Below, in pieces: positions 59,975-61,198 of a DNA stretch of 61,198 bases (positions are counted from its first letter, which is position 1; each line of letters starts with the position of its first letter). The DNA comes from Ignavibacteriota bacterium (GTDB lineage Bacteria > Bacteroidota > Ignavibacteria > UBA10030), in the NCBI GenBank assembly GCA_022616555.1, contig JAKEEG010000018.1, forward strand, positions 1 to 61,198, given 5' to 3'. A program made the position numbers and the translations under genes. The notes under the pieces are model-generated. The model saw nothing but the letters and a program-made list of their open reading frames with translations, ran no database searches and had not been told where the DNA came from.

Positions 59975-60511
59975 TCAAAGAAAATTCTTCCACATCATCG
60001 ACTCCACCGGCTTGTTGCCCCGCTTGTTGTACTTCGCGCCTTTTTTCTTGGAGTAAAGAACTTCCACATCGCCGGAAATTTCGAAATAGATTAACTGCCC
60101 GATAGGCATGCCCGCGTAAATCTTGACCGGCTGGCGCACGGAGATCTCGAGCGTCCACGTATTGCAGAATCCCACGTCGCCTTTTCCCGCCGTCGCATGA
60201 ATATCGATGCCCAGCCTACCGATACTGCTCTTGCCTTCGAGAAACGGGACGTGCCGGTGCGTTTCTGTGTACTCGTTGGTGACGCCGAGGTACAGCTTGC
60301 TTGGCACCAGGATCAGGCCTTCCTTCGGGATTTGGAAATAGTGCACCTTATTATGCTTTCGGCTGTCGAGAATCTCTTCGTCGTACATCGCCAGCCACTT
60401 GCCGAGATGGACGTCGTAGCTGTTAGAGCCGAGGTATTTCCGGTTATACGGCTTAACGACGATGCTGCCGCGTTTCATTTCTTCGAGAATGCGTTTGTCG
60501 GAGAGAATCAT
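59975..60511 (-). CDS. dcd: dCTP deaminase
   Basis: It converts dCTP to dUTP (and in the bifunctional form to dUMP). The 178 residues match the family. MILSDKRILEEMKRGSIVVKP opens it; SNSYDVHLG near 30, LEGKSSIGRLGIDIHATAG near 91-109 with the Ser-Ser-x-x-R-x-G nucleotide loop, and TLEISV with the catalytic Glu near residue 125 are all present. GMPIGQLIYFE follows. It acts as a trimer in the cytoplasm. It is the first gene of the dcd, lipoprotein, pyrF group. Confidence 0.95.
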   Translation of the reverse strand: MILSDKRILEEMKRGSIVVKPYNRKYLGSNSYDVHLGKWLAMYDEEILDSRKHNKVHYFQIPKEGLILVPSKLYLGVTNEYTETHRHVPFLEGKSSIGRLGIDIHATAGKGDVGFCNTWTLEISVRQPVKIYAGMPIGQLIYFEISGDVEVLYSKKKGAKYNKRGNKPVESMMWKNFL

Positions 60512-60543
60512 GTAATGTCCTTTTATAGTAAAATTCTTTTGTT

Positions 60544-60565
60544 GGGGTTTGATGAATCAAGCCCC
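60544..60565. repeat. palindromic repeat, copy of the GGGGTTTGAT family
   Basis: GGGGTTTGAT-GA-ATCAAGCCCC, nearly the same as 44149-44176 with a single change in the right arm. It lies between dcd and the DUF1634 gene. Confidence 0.7.
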
Positions 60566-60570
60566 TCGGC

Positions 60571-60930
60571 TCATTGTAATGTATAAATCAACTGTCCGAC
60601 TAAGATGCAAAACACGAGCGCTGCCACGCCGACGAAGCGCCAATCTTTTTCCGCAAGGAAGGCAAACAACGCCGCGAGCACACGCAAGAACGGCGTCAGC
60701 AACAACACCACTAGCCCGCCGAACATAAACAGAGAAGCGGGCAAAATGACGATTTCGCCTGCGAACAGTCCCGCCAGCAGCTCTTTGAGTGTTGGGTTTT
60801 CCACGCCGGAGGATTGGGGCTGTTGGAATGCCGCAAGCAACAATCCGATAGCCATGAGAATCGAGCTCGTGATTACGCCGAGACGAAGCAACAGCCCAAT
60901 ACGGTGTTCATATTTTTTGACTCGTTCCAT
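60571..60930 (-). CDS. DUF1634 family membrane protein
   Basis: It has 119 residues from ATG 60930; a longer frame to 60987 would overlap the upstream gene. Three hydrophobic helices lie near residues 12-35, 50-78 and 95-115, with RIGLLLRLGVITSSILMAIGLLL and NPTLKELLAGLFAGEIVILPASLFMFGGLVVLLLTPFLRV typical of DUF1634. Genes of this family usually sit directly behind a TauE/SafE permease gene, as here (2-nt gap), so it is probably an accessory subunit of the transporter. Confidence 0.9.
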   Translation of the reverse strand: MERVKKYEHRIGLLLRLGVITSSILMAIGLLLAAFQQPQSSGVENPTLKELLAGLFAGEIVILPASLFMFGGLVVLLLTPFLRVLAALFAFLAEKDWRFVGVAALVFCILVGQLIYTLQ

Positions 60931-60932
60931 TG

Positions 60933-61198
60933 TTAACGCAGAAACATTTGGATAGAAACAATGAACAACACAGCTACGAAAACCCAAACCAACGCCTTGC
61001 TGTGAATGCGTTTGCTGATGCTCGTGCCGAGAAATGACCCGCAGAGTACGCCCAACACCGCTGCCGATGCGAGCGCGGGATTGAGATGGCCGTGCGAAAA
61101 ATAGATAAACGCGCTCGCTGCCGCCGTTACGCCGATCATAAAGTTACTTGTCGCAGCGGCGGCTTTCATCGGCATGCCGGAAAGCAGGTGCATCGCAG
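60933..61198 (-). CDS. sulfite exporter TauE/SafE (TSUP) family permease, 3' part
   Basis: Only the last 88 or so residues are in the window; the gene begins to the right of it. GMPMKAAAATSNFMIGVTAAASAFIYFSHGHLNPALASAAVLGVLCGSFLGTSISKRI is the second-half TSUP motif with the A-T-S/T-N-F and G-x-x-x-G elements, followed by a last helix. It moves a small anion such as a sulfur-containing acid across the inner membrane. Its stop codon is 2 nt before the DUF1634 start, which supports a two-gene transporter operon. Confidence 0.88.
   Translation of the reverse strand, partial: AMHLLSGMPMKAAAATSNFMIGVTAAASAFIYFSHGHLNPALASAAVLGVLCGSFLGTSISKRIHSKALVWVFVAVLFIVSIQMFLR

Noticed and set aside
1-61198. 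tRNA, rRNA, CRISPR arrays, transposases, integrases or phage genes
   Set aside because: No sequence with tRNA T-loop pattern and acceptor pairing, no regular repeat-spacer series, and no protein with such domains was found on either strand.

Overview
The window looks like one stretch of a bacterial chromosome with roughly half G+C. It contains no rRNA or tRNA gene, phage gene, transposase or CRISPR array that I could find. Several features point to the Fibrobacterota-Chlorobiota-Bacteroidota group, perhaps an Ignavibacteria or Kapabacteria type of organism: a PorV/PorQ-family outer-membrane protein, a DUF2851 protein, a FecR / outer-membrane protein / CHASE2-cyclase cluster, a DUF1634-TauE pair, and many dispersed palindromic intergenic repeats. 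Unlike classical Bacteroidetes, it uses Shine-Dalgarno sequences and TTGACA-17-TATATT promoters. The placement is inference.

Layout. (1) 1-6092: mnmE, mnmG and rsmG (tRNA and 16S rRNA modification), murQ (wall recycling) and a DUF2461 gene. Two ParB-site (parS) palindromes flank mnmG, and an AT-rich, internally repeated gap lies between mnmG and rsmG, so this part is probably close to the replication origin. (2) 6093-7113: a gene-free kilobase with a strong promoter wrapped in inverted repeats, followed by a foldable RNA of about 190 nt of no family I recognise. (3) 7114-10747: a secreted amidohydrolase and lon. (4) 10800-34570: an accessory island of about 35 small genes, nearly all on the + strand. 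It holds an ArsR/SRPBCC pair, DGPF (YCII) proteins, VOC proteins, DUF1801, RibD-C/DHFR-like reductases, secreted alpha/beta hydrolases, a SnoaL-like protein, monooxygenase-like dimeric barrels, a flavoprotein, a MATE and an MFS exporter. In its middle sits an ECF42-type sigma factor. Four perfect copies of TGTCGA-N17-CGACTA, the promoter type reported for ECF42, lie in front of genes of this island, so much of it reads as a regulon. (5) 34513-44140: FN3 lipoprotein, metallophosphoesterase, GT-C glycosyltransferase, dnaX, membrane dipeptidase, PorV-like protein and a methyltransferase. (6) 44205-51049, minus strand: secreted protein, FecR protein, outer-membrane protein and CHASE2 adenylate cyclase, preceded by a CRP-type palindrome. 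(7) 51171-61198: rseP and dxr, a divergent TPR protein with a companion of unknown function, DUF2851, pyrF, a small lipoprotein, dcd, and DUF1634 with a TauE/SafE permease cut by the right edge.

Most interesting points: the ECF42 promoter set; a GTGA-N6-TCAC site centred at -61.5 of a predicted promoter for the operon that carries an adenylate cyclase; an A9 slippage site in dnaX that would end the short gamma form at once; the operator-flanked promoter and structured RNA; and a palindromic repeat that forms part of the coding sequence of a signal peptide. All functional statements rest on sequence reading and family knowledge; no search or folding program was run.
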